Shown here: positions 14,301 to 15,078 of the stretch, one piece after another
Position numbering within the stretch: the first letter of the stretch is position 1
Layout: each line of letters opens with the position of its first letter
Position numbers and translations under genes: made by a program
Notes under the pieces: model-generated
What the model was told of the DNA's origin: nothing
The model's database searches: none
Seen by the model: the letters and a program-made list of their open reading frames with translations, nothing else
Assembly: GCA_050744165.1 (NCBI GenBank)
Contig: JBOGGN010000268.1
Location: 1 to 15,078, forward strand
Source: JBOGGN01 sp050744165
Lineage (GTDB): Bacteria; Actinomycetota; Acidimicrobiia; Acidimicrobiales; Palsa-688
Length of the DNA: 15,078 nt
Direction: 5' to 3'

Positions 14301-15078
14301 CAACGTGTACATCGCCGACACCGGTAATCAGCGGATCCGAAAGGTCAGCCCGGATGGTGTCATCACCAACTTCGCGGGCAACCAGAACGGGGAGTACGGC
14401 AATGTCGGCGACGGCGGTCCGGCCACCGCCGCCCAGTTCGCGGGCCCGATGGGCATGGCGTTCGACTCGGCGGGCGACCTGTTCGTCGCCGATTTCGCAA
14501 ACTACCGGGTCCGGGAGATCACGACCGCCGGCATCGTCAGCAACTTCGCCGGCAGCCCGAACGGGGTGGGGGGCAACTCGGGTGACGGCGGACAGGCCGT
14601 CCAGGCTCTCTTGGAGACCCCGAGGGACGTCGCTGTCGACGTGGCCGGCAACGTGATCATTTCGGACTCCGGCAACAACCGGATCCGCGAGGTCAGCCGC
14701 TCGGGCGTCATTACCAACGTGGCGGGGAGCCCCTCGGCGGCCGCTGGCAACACCGGCGACGGCGGCCCGGCCACCTCGGCCGAACTCAGCTATCCCGTCG
14801 GCATCGCCACGGACCCGGCCGGCAGCTTGTACATCGCCGACGCCGGCAACAACCGCATCCGCATGGTCGACCCAGCCGGCACTGTCACCGACTTCGCCGG
14901 AAGCGCGACCGGCGCCGTCGGCTTCAACGACACCAGCAGCGGTGACGGCGGCCCGGCCACCTCAGCAGGGATCCAGGACCCGTGGAACGTGGCGGTAGGC
15001 GGCAACGGCGATGTATACCTTTCCGACAGCAACAACCGGGTCGACGGCGTGTACGAAACGTCGCCGCCACCGCAGTTC
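11314..15078 (+). CDS. Secreted S53 (sedolisin/kumamolisin) peptidase with Ig-like and NHL-propeller domains, 3' end outside window
   Basis: At least 1255 residues, open to the right edge. A signal peptide (1-32, cleavage near AAAQA) precedes a Pro-kumamolisin activation domain (about 45-200) with its PQYHHYL motif, and a Pro-rich linker (about 204-250). The S53 catalytic domain (about 250-625) has the E-D-S triad: E334 and D338 (EVELD), S542 (GGTSAAAP), plus oxyanion D418 (AAAGDNGS). DITVGNN and DQATGLGTPDG form the C-terminal calcium site. Sedolisins are acid-acting endopeptidases that self-activate by cutting off the prodomain. Three putative-Ig modules follow (about 636-722, 723-808, 810-893); the first and third have the GxLPxGLxL...GTP pattern. 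NHL-type repeats begin about 900 (GDGGPATSA...GNLYIADTGNNRIRKV). GTG at 11314 has GGAAGGGA upstream and gives a classic signal peptide; ATG at 11275 is a possible longer start. The catalytic part looks intact. Confidence 0.92.
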   Translation, partial: MLRQARTYATGVATLVVIAVLGLPAVPAAAQATAAAPIDPTTAIGKAPTLPSGATRKRPLPPSTSLRLTVILNPSHPDGLAALARDVSTPGSPQYHHYLAPGQFARAYAPAAKTIGAVRNQLTRLGLHLGPTSANGLSIPVTTTAGVAAAAFGVTLVDVGLPDGQPAYANTDAPRITTALAPDIAGVLGLDSLSPEVSQLVVPPAPAHRPATPATPPATRPSPTQPSAAPKAVVPGQTPPAVASTGPQPCAAATAGASAYGAYTSDQLAQAYDFGGLYGQGTMGAGVTVALVELANFNPSDIATFQTCFGTSAQVNTVNVDGGNPATGGIDSVEVELDIEDVIGLAPQAVVEPYIAENSFSELYDLYNKIVSDDNAKVVSASWAQCESLQPSGFAAEENTLFEQAAVQGQSIFAAAGDNGSTACLGSQDLAVLDPASNPLVTGVGGTTLETASAPPTEVTWNNGYNSGGGGISANWQMAAGQQGPGVDNAYSTGPVCGAPLGALCREVPDVSASADQYHGYAIYYTGTGLYSSGWQAVGGTSAAAPLWAAFAALSDQSCSCALGDLNPALYDIAARESGGFNDITVGNNDVYRINGGAYPSTLDYDQATGLGTPDGSTLSTQLAAVATDAGEAPLFTADIPPATIGSGIAFGYTFAALGKPAAAFAVASGTLPSGLTLNAATGLLSGTPTAIGSYHFTLTATNGAGPPASSPPLAIAVVDLVAPALTSPNTATFLAGQQGSFTVTATGTPTPAIREIGPMPVGISLVNNGNGTAILSGASTRGTSVAFKVTASNGTTVSQNFTLVIASPPTFTADTPAAASLGLPYGYAFATSGSPPPTFTVGSGALPPGLQLTGDGGLWGTPTADGQYSFTLVANNGVGPPMTTPALSVAVTTPVPGTFFSVAGKGISYGSGVAGDGGPAELALMGGPSAMAIDGAGNLYVADILDNRVRKITPAGIVTDFAGSPTGVAGNSGDGGLATSALLKGPMGVAVDSVGNVYIADTGNQRIRKVSPDGVITNFAGNQNGEYGNVGDGGPATAAQFAGPMGMAFDSAGDLFVADFANYRVREITTAGIVSNFAGSPNGVGGNSGDGGQAVQALLETPRDVAVDVAGNVIISDSGNNRIREVSRSGVITNVAGSPSAAAGNTGDGGPATSAELSYPVGIATDPAGSLYIADAGNNRIRMVDPAGTVTDFAGSATGAVGFNDTSSGDGGPATSAGIQDPWNVAVGGNGDVYLSDSNNRVDGVYETSPPPQF
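14059..15078 (+). repeat. NHL-type propeller repeats, 174-bp period
   Basis: The GDGG motif opens repeats at 14059, 14233, 14407, 14581, 14755 and 14941. The first five steps are 174, 174, 174, 174 and 186 bp, so four units are exactly 58 residues and the fifth is 62. Each unit reads roughly GDGGPATSAxL..P.GVAVDxxGNLYIADxxNNRIRKV...G.ITNFAG. The copies are well diverged at DNA level, so this is an old protein repeat rather than a recent duplication. Such repeats fold as blades of a beta-propeller; the sixth continues past the window. Confidence 0.88.

Noticed and set aside
14059..15078. Regular spaced repeats as a possible CRISPR array
   Set aside because: The repeats are long, in frame, diverged at DNA level and encode NHL-type blades.

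Overview
The window is GC-rich DNA with strong G/C bias at third codon positions and GTG/TTG as well as ATG starts. It carries an OmpR-type two-component pair beside a MacAB-like exporter with peptidoglycan-binding-like adaptors, a DUF222/HNH gene with a LexA-like box, and a secreted sedolisin. Together these point to an actinobacterium. A soil or acid-tolerant lineage such as Acidimicrobiia is a guess, since sedolisins work at acid pH; there is no rRNA or other marker to settle it.

Layout. (1) 1-884, minus: an APH-family (aminoglycoside/choline-kinase-like) phosphotransferase, cut by the left edge. (2) 919-1491, minus: a four-helix membrane protein of unknown function, whose best-looking start (1509) is followed by an in-frame TGA. 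(3) 1537-2828, minus: a sensor histidine kinase broken by an apparent one-base deletion near 2150. (4) 2843-3496, minus: its OmpR-family response regulator. (5) 3497-3619: a divergent control region with four GGTTTCA-like half-sites in two 11-bp-phased pairs. (6) 3620-9126, plus: a five-gene operon of Cys-repeat lipoprotein, adaptor 1, ABC ATPase, MacB/FtsX-type permease and adaptor 2. All four junctions are 4-bp stop/start overlaps (GTGA, GTGA, ATGA, ATGA). (7) 9127-9278: a short convergent spacer. (8) 9279-11006, minus: a DUF222/HNH endonuclease-like protein with a LexA-like box over its start codon. (9) 11007-11313: an intergenic region of about 300 bp. (10) 11314 to the right edge, plus: a secreted S53 peptidase fused to Ig-like modules and an NHL-type beta-propeller, unfinished at the window end.

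How it fits together. The two-component system and the exporter operon are divergent and share a region with the phased repeats expected of an OmpR-family operator. The simplest model is a signal-responsive export or cell-envelope module: the kinase senses a stimulus outside the membrane, the regulator binds the GGTTTCA repeats and controls both itself and the operon. The ATPase and permease form the membrane motor, the two paralogous adaptors extend outside the membrane, and the lipoprotein is an accessory factor. The substrate cannot be read from the sequence. The most unusual part is adaptor 2, which carries about 195 residues of Ser/Thr/Gly/Pro-rich sequence between its two lipoyl half-motifs, the place where Gram-negative MacA has its alpha-helical hairpin.

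Two neighbouring genes on the minus strand each carry one apparent lesion (a frameshift in the kinase, an early TGA in the membrane protein). Either this side of the locus is decaying or the assembly has local errors; read-level evidence would decide.
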